From Anisakis pegreffii (lineage: Eukaryota > Nematoda > Chromadorea > Rhabditida > Anisakidae), in assembly GCA_035041965.1 (NCBI GenBank), contig JAPYMA010000049.1, forward strand, positions 97,240 through 161,239: 64,000 nt of DNA, read 5' to 3'. Every line of letters starts with the position of its first letter. Position 1 is the stretch's first letter. Below, piece by piece: positions 53,001 to 63,928 of this stretch. Below the pieces are notes generated by a model. That model was given only the letters and a program-made list of their open reading frames with translations, did not search any database and was not told the origin of the DNA. Made by a program: the position numbers and the translations under genes.

Positions 53001-56000
53001 CGTATGTGAATCGGGTTGGATGGGCAAGAACTGCGATCGTGAGTGACCATATAATACTTCACGAATTGGCTACATTCTAAATGCTAATCTACGTCGATCT
53101 TTAGGACCTTGTCAAGATATTTACGGTAGTTGCAAGCTATGGCAACGTCAAGGTCAGTGCGAGCTCATGCGCTACCACACAAACTTCTATGATCTGAACT
53201 GTGCTGTTTCGTGCGAGCAATGTACTGCAAATAATTCGACAGGTTATCGATCATAAGTGCTTCTCCCTCAATAAACATCCATTCAAACATACTGCCTTCA
53301 TTGTTTTACTCTCGCTTTTTTTTCACTAGCAAGCTATTATCAGTCACTCACTCCTGTTTGACAAGAATCTCTTTCGTTAATTCCTTCATTGATATTTTCA
53401 AACGTAATTCAGTTACTATGTTTTGATGTCCAATGAGCATTTTTTAAAAACTGATGGAATATTTGTAGCTTTATATCACTAAATATCTACAACTTATAGC
53501 TTTAACAAAAACGCCTATACCAACAACCCTCCTTCCGTTGGCATGGATGCTAGGCGTTTGGAAAGCCGACGTGAATGGTCAGTTGTGCTTTATATAAACC
53601 GTTAAGTGGATCAGAGAATAGATTTAATCGGAAACTTTCATTATCAACTTTCTTAATTTGTCTTTCTTCAACCTAACATGCAATATACTCCTCAAATACG
53701 AATCTTACTGTCTTTTGTTTAGGCACTCGAAATAACACAATTGATTTTCCGTTTGACTTTCATTCGAACGGCTATGTGGAAACGTTGACGATTTCGCTTC
53801 AAACTCCGCTTATGTTCGGTACACCAAGCATTAATTTCACGTGAGTAACACGAGCATTCCTCTTACAATTGAGACTTTACTTGAGTGGTCTTTATTGTTT
53901 TTAGCAAGTGCTGATTCGAGAAACTCACTGACACTTTAAGAAACGTTCGTTCAGATCATGTTTAACATACATTTTCTTTCTTTCGTTCTGACTTTGTGTG
54001 TTTGTATCGATCTTCTAATCCTGAACCATCAACCAGTTGACGTGGTTTTCCTCATCGGAGACAAGTTCAGATCTATAGCAATCAGCAAAATCGATCCGCG
54101 TGATCAGCATATTATGAACGGATTTTTATCGATTCGAAATCGCCCTGAAGAAACGCCACTAGTGGCAATCAGTTCAGTCAGCAATTCAGGTATGTCACTT
54201 ATAGGGTTTGCAAAATTCCGACGTTTTCTTAAATGCCGGGATCGGGATTTAATCCCGGGGTCGGTTTTCGATCCTGGGATTATCCCAGGATCGAACGATT
54301 TTTGAAATATCGATGCGTGACATGTTCAAATACATTTGTTGAACCAATACGTTCATAATTAATCAGAAAGGAGTTCATTCAAGAAATTATTCAACAAATA
54401 CAACAAAACAAATTATTCAAACTCAAATTAATATTTTATATGATGATACTGATGATTATGTAGCAAAGCACACTATATTTTCTATGCTCATTGTCAGGCA
54501 TCTTGTCATCTCGGGTCTAACGATAAGCTAATAACAATTCACCTACATGTAAATATGAAGTTCTTGATACCCAAACGCTTATTTCCAATGCATCAAGTCC
54601 ATATGCTCTCAGTGTTAACATCAACTGAATTCTGGCATAGCGGAAATTTTGATTTTTCATGAAACATGTACATCGCATAAATTAAAGCATTTAAATTCTG
54701 AAAAAAATTAAAAGTTCAAAGTTTGTCTAAAAAGTGGAAAAAAACATCTGCAATAGATTTTTATCGAACCATCGAGCATTTATTGTACATGTACTTGATA
54801 ATTACGATCAGAGATCATGGAAATGTACTTGATATTCAAGCATAAGATCCTTTTGAATGGAACAGTTTCGCCCATTTCAACAATGAACCATCGAACGGAA
54901 ATGATCCAAAATAGCGAAGTAAAGAGACTTGCAGTCTTTGGAACATGCAGTTGATTAACCGATGGAATACTGAAGCCGAACAAATCGCGTGGAAGGAAAC
55001 AATTCAAAATTTCATTGAATTTTATTGTTCTTGGTTCTCATTAGAAAATGTGATTATCTCCGTAAGTCTGCATAGAAATCCATCCAGATGAGCGTGATAT
55101 AAACTAATGAAGAGTAGAATAATCAGATGAATGTTCAATGAAATGTTATGTAAAAGTTCATCAATGCCATTCGTCTGACTTGCATCTGTTTCTTTGACCA
55201 TTCATCAATGATAGGTGGCAAACAACAAAGATGACTGCATATGAATGAGCTGGGAATAATTAAGGCTTGCTTGAAGATGAACATGCTATCAAATTCATAC
55301 AAATTGAATTGCTTCATCAAGTCCCGAGATCCCGGGATTTTTCAAAACTTGGATCCCGGGATCGAAATCAGGACTCAAATCCCGGGGTCTTGGGATCCCG
55401 TGCAAATCCTAGTCTCTAGTTCATAGCGACTTATATCTCAGTAATCGAGACGTACCACGTATTGATCTGTCAAGTCATTGAATTTGGATATTTTCGAGTC
55501 ATTCAACACTGAACTCGGAATTATTGAAAGAAGAATATTTCCTTGGAGAGGCACGTAATATCGCAGAAATGAGTGTTTCTTGATTTGTTGGAACTGCAAT
55601 GAATCACTTGTTCATCGGTGATGCAGTGCAATATTATGCTGTAATAAATCTGCAAACGTTACGGTAGTAGTGAAACAAAATTCGATTTTATCAAAATTAT
55701 TGGTTCAGCCGCAAAGTAATTTTAAAAATGAAATTTGACAGAGAAATACTTTCGAAACGATTCATCGGTTCAGTACAAAGATCAAGTAGTTCAATAAATT
55801 CAGGCACAATATTAATTGAAGAAGGTGAACTGTTGGGTACATCGATGATTTTGAAACCTCGCTATCAATTCAGTCACCCTTTGATCGACCAAAATCAACT
55901 CGGACAAGTATGAATTTTTTGGTCAGCTAACGCTGCTAGTTATTGTTCTCATCCATTATATGACAGTTGATAGCGAATCGTTTCCGTTTGAAAAAAAATT

Positions 56001-56267
56001 GAGTCGGAAATCTACCACTGAAAACTGTCTTTCTTTCCATTCGACAATCTCAGCTTTGGAATATTTCGGAGAGCAAAAGTGCTAGGACGAGGTTCATATT
56101 TTAACACATGTGCATATTTTAACACAGTTTTGTTTGTTTAGATGAGCCGAACGTTTCTGAAAAATGGTAAAAAACTGCTACAGTCGATCAACAGGAAGCG
56201 TGCAGATGGTCGCAATGATCTCGTCAACAAGCATTACAAGAAGATCGAAGTGATCCAATATTTGTAG
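50052..56267 (+). CDS. Mosaic extracellular protein: 4 EGF, ShKT, THAP4/nitrobindin-like barrel; 5' end unknown
   Basis: Fourteen exons join in phase (578 residues): 50052-50135, 50928-51006, 51204-51360, 51588-51877, 52026-52139, 52256-52363, 52681-52791, 52928-53038, 53105-53242, 53500-53577, 53723-53840, 54071-54189, 55804-55907 and 56142-56267. Residues about 1-200 are polar, with a possible coiled coil (QQRESLKDLMLQYKNDFEEL) and a Ser/Thr-rich linker. Four EGF modules follow, one per exon, flanked by phase-1 introns (for example CLPNYTGRLC, CPSGSAGEHC, CESGWMGKNC). A six-Cys ShKT module comes next (CQDIYGSCKLWQ, GQCE, NCAVSCEQC). The C-terminal domain matches the THAP4/nitrobindin heme-binding barrel: PLAWMLGVWKAD, PLMFGTPSINFTSIA, NGFLSIR, ISSVSNSGTILIEEGELLG, RTFLKNGKKLLQSI and HYKKIEV. 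Ligand binding is not proven. A hAT-like element lies in the 54190-55803 intron. The first exon and signal peptide were not found. Confidence 0.88.
54202..55411 (-). mobile_element. hAT-like non-autonomous DNA element, copy 2, intronic
   Basis: Second copy of the element at 4744-5921, in the opposite orientation: it opens TAGGGTTTGCAAAA and closes GGGATCCCGTGCAAATCCTA, whose complement matches the left end of copy 1 (TAGGGTTTGCACGGGATCCC). Internal similarity is kept; for example the frame with HVPKTASLFTSLF here parallels HVVKAASLFTLLF in copy 1. Flanking 8-mers GTCACTTA and GTCTCTAG agree at 5 of 8. The element begins 12 bp after the 5' splice site of the EGF/ShKT/nitrobindin gene intron. 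Confidence 0.8.
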
Positions 56268-57315
56268 TTGTTGTTTATTGTGTCATCTTGTATATATTTA
56301 GTCAAATGCTATTCTTTTTTATATGTAGGCGTTCATTGGTTTCATGTTCACTGGTTCATTGCCAGTTCGTATTGTTCTGTCAGTACAACGCTACAATGCA
56401 GTTGAACACATTGATGAGACTGGAGTAGTTTGTACACATTATATGAATGTAATCTTGCGAAGCAAGAACATCAAGTCAAACAATGGAACATGACAAGCAA
56501 TAAGGGAATTTAATTGCGAAAATTGTTCGGATTGGAGCTAGAGGACGATCTGAATAATCACATTTAATGCAGAATTTTCCCCGTGTTTCTCGAGAAAGGA
56601 ATGAACGAGGAGTGGAGTAACAAAGGAAAGGAAGAAGGACAGGAGAAAGAATACTCTAAATATAATTCAGGAAATGAAACAATCAACAAATGATTCATCA
56701 AATTAATTCATTAAAAAACTCTTCTAATCAACAGAAACAAATGACGCTACGGAATTGGCAACAGGTATGGAAGTAAAACAATCTCATCTTGTCTTGTGAA
56801 CGAACAGTGTGGTAAAGCGACAGAGAGAGAACAGAAGTGAATCAACTCAAGCGAAGGTTTCATTCTGCTTTCTTATTGGGTGTTGATTACTGTAGGTTGT
56901 TAATATCCTCGAGTCAGGAATACGATCCAACACCCGAATGAAATGAATGGTTTCGATAGAAGTAAATAAGTGAACTATTTATTAACGTCAGATCAGTTGT
57001 TGATGTATCATTTTGATGAGAACACACTCAATGCACCTGTATCTTTCTGGTCATCGCTCTCAGTAAAGGACAGAAGTTCTTCAGTTCTCTGAAAATTGAT
57101 CATTGCTTGATTATTTTCGTTTTTCCAAAGTAACGATGAAACAGTTGATTTTACTCAGAGAATTTTAAATAGCGTTGGTATTCTGATAGGAAAGTAATTC
57201 TTTGAAAAGTGAGAATGTCCTCGAAACTGTCAAAAGCAATATTGGGTAACATTTTTTTGAGGCAAAGAGCAGAATGAACAACTACGAGTAAGCAAATTAG
57301 TGAAATCAGAAGAAC
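56268..57315. other. Intergenic, convergent 3' ends
   Basis: Lies between the stop of the plus-strand EGF gene and the stop of the minus-strand Cys-rich gene. The purine-rich stretch 56530-56860 has no supported gene. Confidence 0.5.
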
Positions 57316-60300
57316 CTACTTAAGACCAGCATGCAATGAACACTCGCATAATTCACCAGCACCAGCTTTCCAATTGATTCTTTTAGCGCACTTCTTCAAC
57401 AATTTCTTCGCTTGCAATCCTTGAAGCAACGGCTGACAGCTAAAATTTCGTTGCTTTGCGTCATCATTTGAAGAGTGTTGCAGTATGCTTGCATTATTTC
57501 ATGCTAGCTAACGACTCACCCTTGCTTATCAAAGCAGAATCCTTTTTCATGCATTTTCACATAACAGTCTTTGAAGCAGTTTGCAAAATCGAGTGCTCCA
57601 TTTACTATTCTCATATAAGGTTGCAGTGCAGGATTGTGAATGAAACTTTTTTTCGATGTCTCGAAACCTTGCTCGCCAGCCACAATTAGCTTACGGATAT
57701 CTTGCTTCGGGATCTGAGGGCCATTCTCTGTTTGAACACATCTGAAACTAGATGAAGTTTGAGAAATACGATAAACACGTGAATTGGGCAGATCACGTTA
57801 TGTGAAGGTCGATTAATCGGTTAATTCTTATTTCCAACCGAAACTAAGTTGATGCACCGAATGGATTTGAACTCATCAGCTCCAGTGTTATTCCGCGTCA
57901 AATATGGCCTTTACTTGATAACAATTTACGAAAAAGCTCTTGCAACATGAACTGAACATCATTCAACCTCATTCTTCGAGATTTCTTGATGTGAAGCTGG
58001 AATAATGCTCTCCTTTCATGACTTTCTTTATACATTATTATTGGCTCATCTGTATATCTCCTATATGACATGAATTGTCCATCATCACGTCAGCATCACA
58101 ATTCCTATGTGAAGAGGTTGAATCAGCTGCTGAACTGAAGTCCTCCAGATAATATGACGTATGGGTAAGGCGGCGCTGCTGTGAAGCTCACATTCATTCG
58201 CACGATTGCCATCACATTTGATTTAGTGGTTGATCATAAATGCAGAAGACTGCGTTTGGTGGTCTTCATAGACGATCAGCTTTTCAATAAAATTTGGGTC
58301 GGGGTCAAAATGACCCCGACGTGCGTTTGGCGAATAGTCATTTCCTGCTGATGATTAATTCTTGTGAAAGGATGTGAATCAATCAGAAAAAGGGCATATA
58401 CACTTTTGAAGGATGTCACAAAAGCAGAGCTCGAAATTTCACTGGAGAGCAAAATTCCCAATAAGGCGAACTCAGTGGAAAGTCAAAATGCGTTAGCTGT
58501 CACAGACACACCTACAAAAACAACTGTTAGTTGCGCAAGAAAAATGTACTTACGAATGAGTGCTAGCACCGATACACTTTACGAAACTATCTATCAATGG
58601 TTGCTGCTTTTTGAAGCAGTCCAGTAACTGATCCGGATGTGCAGTCAACTGAAATGAATGATAATGCTACCGCTCTTCTTGAATATCATCATGAAGTCAG
58701 TGCGATTCAGCAAGGTCTGCTCATACAAATTCACGACTGAAAATATTGCCAGATGATCCTTATATTCTCGAAATTGAGAGTTAAAGTATTACTCGGGGAA
58801 GTTTCAGAGGCAAGACCGAATAAATTCGAATGAATATGCAAGAGTCAATCACCTTGCCAACAGTTGACCAGCAGGAATCGATGCAAACGTGTGCGTTCTC
58901 TTTAAATTGATTCACACAAACTTCTTGTTCATGACACGAGCATTCTCTGATGGTAACGCCTTCAATTCGTGATTTTTCCAACAATTCCATTCCAACTTGA
59001 GTTGCCTAAAAAATCAAAATTCCTCAAACTTCGAACTATGTGATTTTTGAGGTCTGAGAACACCGCTCCATTCGTTCACATTACGAGGTATCAGAAGTGT
59101 GCATTTATGAAATCATCACGTGATATACGGTAAATGCTTCAATTTTTTGCAACCAAACTTGTTTCTCTAATTCCGGCGTTTCGAGCATCTATCGATGACG
59201 CTTGACGTGAAAGGCGATGCAATAAAACGTTCCGCTGTTGGCTTTCAAAAAATTTTAACGTCAAAAAAGTATTGGAAAGGACTCACATGGCTAAGAAGGT
59301 CCTTGCTGGCTAAGATCGTACCACAACTAATAATGCAAACAAATAATATGACGGACAGCATCACAGTGCTCAGATTTCTGAAAGACCAGAAATAATTCGA
59401 TATTTTAATGGATGAATATTCGCATATTCTATTTTATTCTGCGAGGAATGGATTTTGAGAAGAATCGATGATAGCTTAACAGAGATCACTTGATTATTCC
59501 AATATTATGTCAATCCAAACGAGCGTTAAGTGCTCAACAAAAATGAGGTGAAAATGACACAAACAAAACGACACACCAATCGGTCATAATCATTCAATCG
59601 CAATAGCTTTGCAAGTTATGAATAGTTTCACATGCAATAAAATACACTTGACACACTAAGATCGGAAATAAACAAGCACAGTATGAACGAAACATAACTG
59701 ATACATGTATATGAAGAAATAAACAAAAATACATACGTACACACATGCATTACTAATTAATTGTACAGCTGCTGGAACAGGTTGTCTTGAGGGTGCGTGA
59801 AAGTAACTATTATCACAAGTCAACGTTCCAATTGTTTTCTTGTTATGAATTACTTCGGCGATCAAGTTGGAGCAATCACCTGAATTTCATTGTCGCAAGC
59901 GATTACTGCGGCCTCTTTCCTTCGAAAGTAATCATTTCATAACCATATGTGCAGATACGCTCTACATTCCAGAATCGTTTCTATCATATTCAGAAGTATA
60001 ATCGTGAGAATAATGCTAATATAAATTTGCATCTAATGCTCAAAAAAACAGAACCGTTGAACTACGAATATTAGTCATTGTTATTACTGCCGTCATAATC
60101 GTCAGCATCATAACAACCTGTATATATTCTCTTTCAAAAGACTGCTAAAACGGCACATCTTCAGATTCAGGATGAATTTCACTTGAAATTAGCAACTCAA
60201 ACGGATCAAAGCATCCTACTTTCTCAGAAAATACTGTGAACATTTTTCTGCAGTATTCTATTCGATCCATCTTCGTTCTTGGCCAAATTTCCATCGGATC

Positions 60301-61502
60301 TTCATGATTCATCTGATTCAGTTTGAGAATTTATTCATTCCATTCTCAGCTATTAGAATTCTTAAGTCTACTCTTCTCACGTAATGCCCACTTTTTTAAC
60401 TCTTTTTTTCACAGACCTCTAACAAATTTTCATCAGATATTTGCCAGATACCCGAATTGTTGTCCGACCACCCGAAAGAGACAGTCCTAATGCAGCAAAC
60501 AGAATGAGTGATTTCGTCCAAGTCAGTGAGAAGCATACTGAAAGAAATTCATCACAAATATAGAATCTCGAAAAGTTGATTGCAGTAAATTAGTGTGTTT
60601 CAGCAGTAGTGATGATGATAAAGTTGTGCACAATACGATAGCAATGCTAATAACAGTAACGGTAACAATAGTAATCATGGTGAGAACAACAGTGATAATA
60701 ACAAATAATAGGTATTATTATTATTGTGATGGTATTAATTATTCCATCATCAACAAATAATTATAGTGTTCCAGACTAATGAAGTATCTTTATGATCAAC
60801 ACTATTATTAATGCTTAGCCATTATTGACAAATGATTATAATACTACAGATTATTCCTATTGGTAGCTTTATTATTGTTACTGTTTCCCTTTTCATCGGC
60901 ACTGTTATCATTTTAACTAATATTGTTATCAACAATATTATCACTATTGCTATCGGGTCCACTGTTATTGTCATCATCTTCACTACTATTGGACATGTTA
61001 GATCAGACGAGCATAAACGTGATCATTTCAGTGTAGCGTTTATTTGCTTGTGTGCAGATGCATGATACTACAGTTTTTAATGGATATTGATTAACGAAAC
61101 GATGATGGAACTTGAAGCAGTATTTGATTTTAGGTGTTTTCGTGCAATGATGTGAATGCAACCGGTTTGATGCGTTCACGTATTTAGATGATGAATTGAG
61201 GAACACATTTTATTCGTCATTTTGTGTTCATTATTTGAATACAATAATATGAACATATAAACATACTGATGAAGCATGCACAGTTCGATAAACTTTTTTC
61301 ATCGATCACAATTTTTCACGGGTCAAACGTTTTTTTTTTCAAGCTGCTGATGGGCGAACAATGGCAATAATATCATGCAAAGTAATTGTGTATACAGCTG
61401 GTAATAATCTAATATTGCCAAGGTAAGCATCAAAGAAGTTGTCACCCATATCAAAAATGCGCAACCAGAAGCGCGAAGTGAAACTCTGTTTACAGAAGAC
61501 AT
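57316..61502 (-). CDS. Unclassified Cys-rich protein with N-terminal hydrophobic anchor/signal
   Basis: Not recognised with confidence. The 5' five exons join in phase: 61396-61502, 60417-60537, 60183-60312, 59767-59879 and 58853-59005 (208 codons). They encode MSSVNRVSLRASGCAFLIW and a long hydrophobic stretch (signal or type II anchor), then SVCCIRTVSFGW, IEYCRKMFTVFSEKVGCF, SDCSNLIAEVIHNKK and IRECSCHEQEVCVNQFK with VCIDSCWSTVGK. The 3' two exons also join in phase: 57520-57741 and 57316-57439 (CVQTENGPQIPKQD, FANCFKDCYVKMHEKGFCFD, GCQPLLQGLQAKKLLKKCAK and LCECSLHAGLK, stop TAG 57316-57318). Between them, 58089-58178 and 57915-57996 look like exons, but the phase into 57741 does not fit, so the centre is unresolved. 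The ATG is 5 bases after CTTCAG. The Cys spacing recalls nematode chondroitin-proteoglycan-type domains; that is a guess. Confidence 0.7.
58298..58320. repeat. Perfect 10-bp hairpin
   Basis: GTCGGGGTCA, loop AAA, TGACCCCGAC. A perfectly paired GC-rich stem in AT-rich DNA, inside an intron of the minus-strand Cys-rich gene. Confidence 0.9.
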
Positions 61503-62691
61503 TTCTTCTGAAGGACGCATCTAAGTATTATACTAATAGCGTGAATGAGTAAAAAATATGTGAAAAGAGACGCGACTCATGCAAGCAAACAAACATAAAT
61601 GACCTTCTTGAAGTATTCTGAGACGGCTTTTGTAGGTACAGCGAGACGCTGAATGTTGAAGAACAAAACCGGAATATTGCAGATGCTTTTTTAACCGTTT
61701 CTCTAGCTTTTACTCGCTAAACCTTTCCTTCTTCATCGACCCATTTCGTTTCGTGTTTATCTTATGAACCAATTTCATTTTTTTCTACTCTTCAATGTGT
61801 TCAACTATTCAAACTTTTCGAGAGTACCTCTTGTTTTCTTTTTTTTTCAGAGAGTCGAAATCAGATCAAATTATCTTGTTGAAAATTGTGGAAACTTTTC
61901 ATTCAAGTGATTAAAGTTGGTAAATGTAGTTGCATAACCTTTAACAGAGAAAGGATTAAACGACTGCATGAGAATTCAACCGTTCAATGGCTTTACGAAT
62001 CATCATTCAAATTGTCACAGATAGCTGCGTTAATGTCACCAAAATTGAGTGCAATTGTCCGAACAAGGTATTTTGCTCAGCCGAATTGTTTGACGAATTT
62101 GAGGAAACGAATTCATCAATTTTTAATCTGCTCTGGTTATGACGTTCTCTGAGAATTTATATGAGCCGCTGAACAAACGAGTCAAACAAAACGTGCGGGT
62201 GTTCTGAAAAAATAATGATTGATAGCATTCGAATAAATGCAAAAAACGCGTTTGTTCGGCGAACAAATTTTGCTCCGGCTTCTTTGTGTGTCTTTTACCT
62301 CTTTTCTCACATTAGTTTCACTGTGATCAAAATGCCGCAAAATACAGATATGCTTTTACTTCACAAAATACATCAAAGTGCTCTGCATTCTAATGAATCA
62401 ATTAATGTGAAAAGTTTTTAGTTAGAAGAGAAAGGCAAATGAAGTGAAAACCAGAAAGAATTCGGGCATTTTAACTCATGCAATTCGCTTCACAAAGTTA
62501 CAAAGTGAGACAAGCATAATGAAGTTAGCACTTTGTGAAGTTTGAGCTTGTCTCATAATTTTCCTTCCATTGTTGGGTCTCAGGCTCTGATGCCAATTTC
62601 TGAAAAAGATGGATCACTAAATGAAGCCTGCGGACAATGGCGTAACCAGGATTTTTTCCAAGCGGGCGTGAAGGGGGGGGTGGGTGCAAAG
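61503..62691. other. Region between Cys-rich gene and tRNA array
   Basis: No supported gene; the 88-residue frame at 61886-62152 has no family similarity. It contains interleaved inverted repeats at 62488-62554. At about 62637-62690 it carries GGCGTAACCAGGATTTTTTC followed by a G-run, which resembles the end of a DNA transposon. Confidence 0.45.
62488..62554. repeat. Interleaved pair of inverted repeats
   Basis: CTTCACAAAGT (62488-62498) pairs with ACTTTGTGAAG (62530-62540), and GAGACAAGC (62507-62515) pairs with GCTTGTCTC (62546-62554). The order a-b-a'-b' is that of a pseudoknot, or of two overlapping small inverted-repeat elements. Confidence 0.8.
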
Positions 62692-62777
62692 TGGTCTGTG
62701 GTCCAGTTGGTAGAGCGGAGGACTGTAGAATTTGTGCGGTTATCCTTAGGTCGCTGGTTCGAATCCGGCTGGCTGGA
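62692..62777 (+). pseudogene. tRNA-Tyr(GTA) copy 1, 5' end replaced
   Basis: From about 62704 (CAGTTGGTAGAGC) onward it is identical to the other copies, including anticodon and intron. The first 12 bases read TGGTCTGTGGTC instead of CCAGCCATAGCT, so the acceptor stem cannot pair with TGGCTGG and the A box is damaged. It marks the left edge of the array and is probably inactive. Confidence 0.85.
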
Positions 62778-62855
62778 TTTTTTGTCGATCTTCTTCACAA
62801 ATGGCCGAAATATTCGATTCATACGAAAATGTCTATGTTTCACTGAATTTCTATT

Positions 62856-62941
62856 CCAGCCATAGCTCAGTTGGTAGAGCGGAGGACTGTAGAATTTGTG
62901 CGGTTATCCTTAGGTCGCTGGTTCGAATCCGGCTGGCTGGA
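62856..62941 (+). tRNA. tRNA-Tyr(GTA), intron-containing, copy 2
   Basis: Complete 86-bp gene. Acceptor stem CCAGCCA pairs with TGGCTGG, discriminator A. A box TAGCTCAGTTGG and B box GGTTCGAATCC are intact. The anticodon loop CTGTAG is interrupted after position 37 by a 13-nt intron (AATTTGTGCGGTT), the canonical site; splicing leaves a 73-nt tRNA. The T-run right after the gene is the Pol III terminator. Confidence 0.97.
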
Positions 62942-63020
62942 TTTTTTTGTCGATCTTCTTCACCAATGGCCGAAATATTCGATTCATACGAAAATGTTTA
63001 TGTTTCACTGAATTTCTATT

Positions 63021-63106
63021 CCAGCCATAGCTCAGTTGGTAGAGCGGAGGACTGTAGAATTTGTGCGGTTATCCTTAGGTCGCTGGTTCGAATCCGGCTG
63101 GCTGGA
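63021..63106 (+). tRNA. tRNA-Tyr(GTA), intron-containing, copy 3
   Basis: Identical in sequence to copy 2, with the same 13-nt intron; followed by a T7 run as terminator. Confidence 0.97.
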
Positions 63107-63185
63107 TTTTTTTGTCGATCTTCTTCACCAATGGCCGAAATATTCGATTCATACGAAAATGTTTGTGTCTCCCTGAACTTCTATT

Positions 63186-63271
63186 CCAGCCATAGCTCAG
63201 TTGGTAGAGCGGAGGACTGTAGAATTTGTGCGGTTATCCTTAGGTCGCTGGTTCGAATCCGGCTGGCTGGA
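63186..63271 (+). tRNA. tRNA-Tyr(GTA), intron-containing, copy 4
   Basis: Identical tRNA sequence; T6 terminator. The spacer before it has the TTTGTGTCTCCCTGAAC variant. Confidence 0.97.
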
Positions 63272-63349
63272 TTTTTTGTCGATCTTCTTCACAAATGGCC
63301 GAAATATTCGATTCATACGAAAATGTTTATGTTTCACTGAATTTCTATT

Positions 63350-63435
63350 CCAGCCATAGCTCAGTTGGTAGAGCGGAGGACTGTAGAATTTGTGCGGTTA
63401 TCCTTAGGTCGCTGGTTCGAATCCGGCTGGCTGGA
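63350..63435 (+). tRNA. tRNA-Tyr(GTA), intron-containing, copy 5
   Basis: Identical tRNA sequence; T7 terminator, followed by a spacer with a TTTTCATCACC variant. Confidence 0.97.
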
Positions 63436-63514
63436 TTTTTTTGTCGATTTTCATCACCAATGGCCGAAATATTCGATTCATACGAAAATGTTTGTGTCTC
63501 CCTGAATTTCTATT

Positions 63515-63600
63515 CCAGCCATAGCTCAGTTGGTAGAGCGGAGGACTGTAGAATTTGTGCGGTTATCCTTAGGTCGCTGGTTCGAATCCGGCTGGCTGGA
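63515..63600 (+). tRNA. tRNA-Tyr(GTA), intron-containing, copy 6
   Basis: Identical tRNA sequence with the 13-nt intron; T6 terminator. Confidence 0.97.
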
Positions 63601-63678
63601 TTTTTTGTCGATCTTCTTCACCAATGGCCGAAATATTCGATTCATACGAAAATGTTTGTGTCTCCCTGAACTTCTATT

Positions 63679-63764
63679 CCAGCCATAGCTCAGTTGGTAG
63701 AGCGGAGGACTGTAGAATTTGTGCGGTTATCCTTAGGTCGCTGGTTCGAATCCGGCTGGCTGGA
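63679..63764 (+). tRNA. tRNA-Tyr(GTA), intron-containing, copy 7
   Basis: Identical tRNA sequence with the 13-nt intron; T6 terminator. Confidence 0.97.
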
Positions 63765-63842
63765 TTTTTTGTCGATCTTCTTCACCAATGGCCGAAATAT
63801 TCGATTCATACGAAAATGTTTGTGCCTCCCTGAATCTCCATT

Positions 63843-63928
63843 CCAGCCATAGCTCAGTTGGTAGAGCGGAGGACTGTAGAATTTGTGCGGTTATCCTTAG
63901 GTCGCTGGTTCGAATCCGGCTGGCTGGA
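63843..63928 (+). tRNA. tRNA-Tyr(GTA), intron-containing, copy 8
   Basis: Identical tRNA sequence; T7 terminator. The spacer before it has the most variants (TTTGTGCCTCCCTGAATCTC). A further unit has begun by the window end. Confidence 0.97.

Noticed and set aside
58364..58627. 87-residue plus-strand frame
   Set aside because: Falls inside the minus-strand Cys-rich gene region and shows no family features.
60417..60537. Transthyretin-like protein start in an alternative frame
   Set aside because: One frame reads RTTIRVSGK, reminiscent of nematode TTR proteins, but the frame in phase with the flanking exons is different and fully open, so the resemblance is taken as chance.
61886..62152. 88-residue frame after a TTTTTTTCAG acceptor
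   Set aside because: Could be an exon but has no phase partner on either side and no similarity; not enough to call.
62801..63833. Long open frames of 179, 124 and 69 residues with an internally repeated protein
   Set aside because: They are translations across the tRNA-Tyr array; the repeat comes from the 164-165 bp DNA unit, and each contains complete tRNA genes and Pol III terminators.
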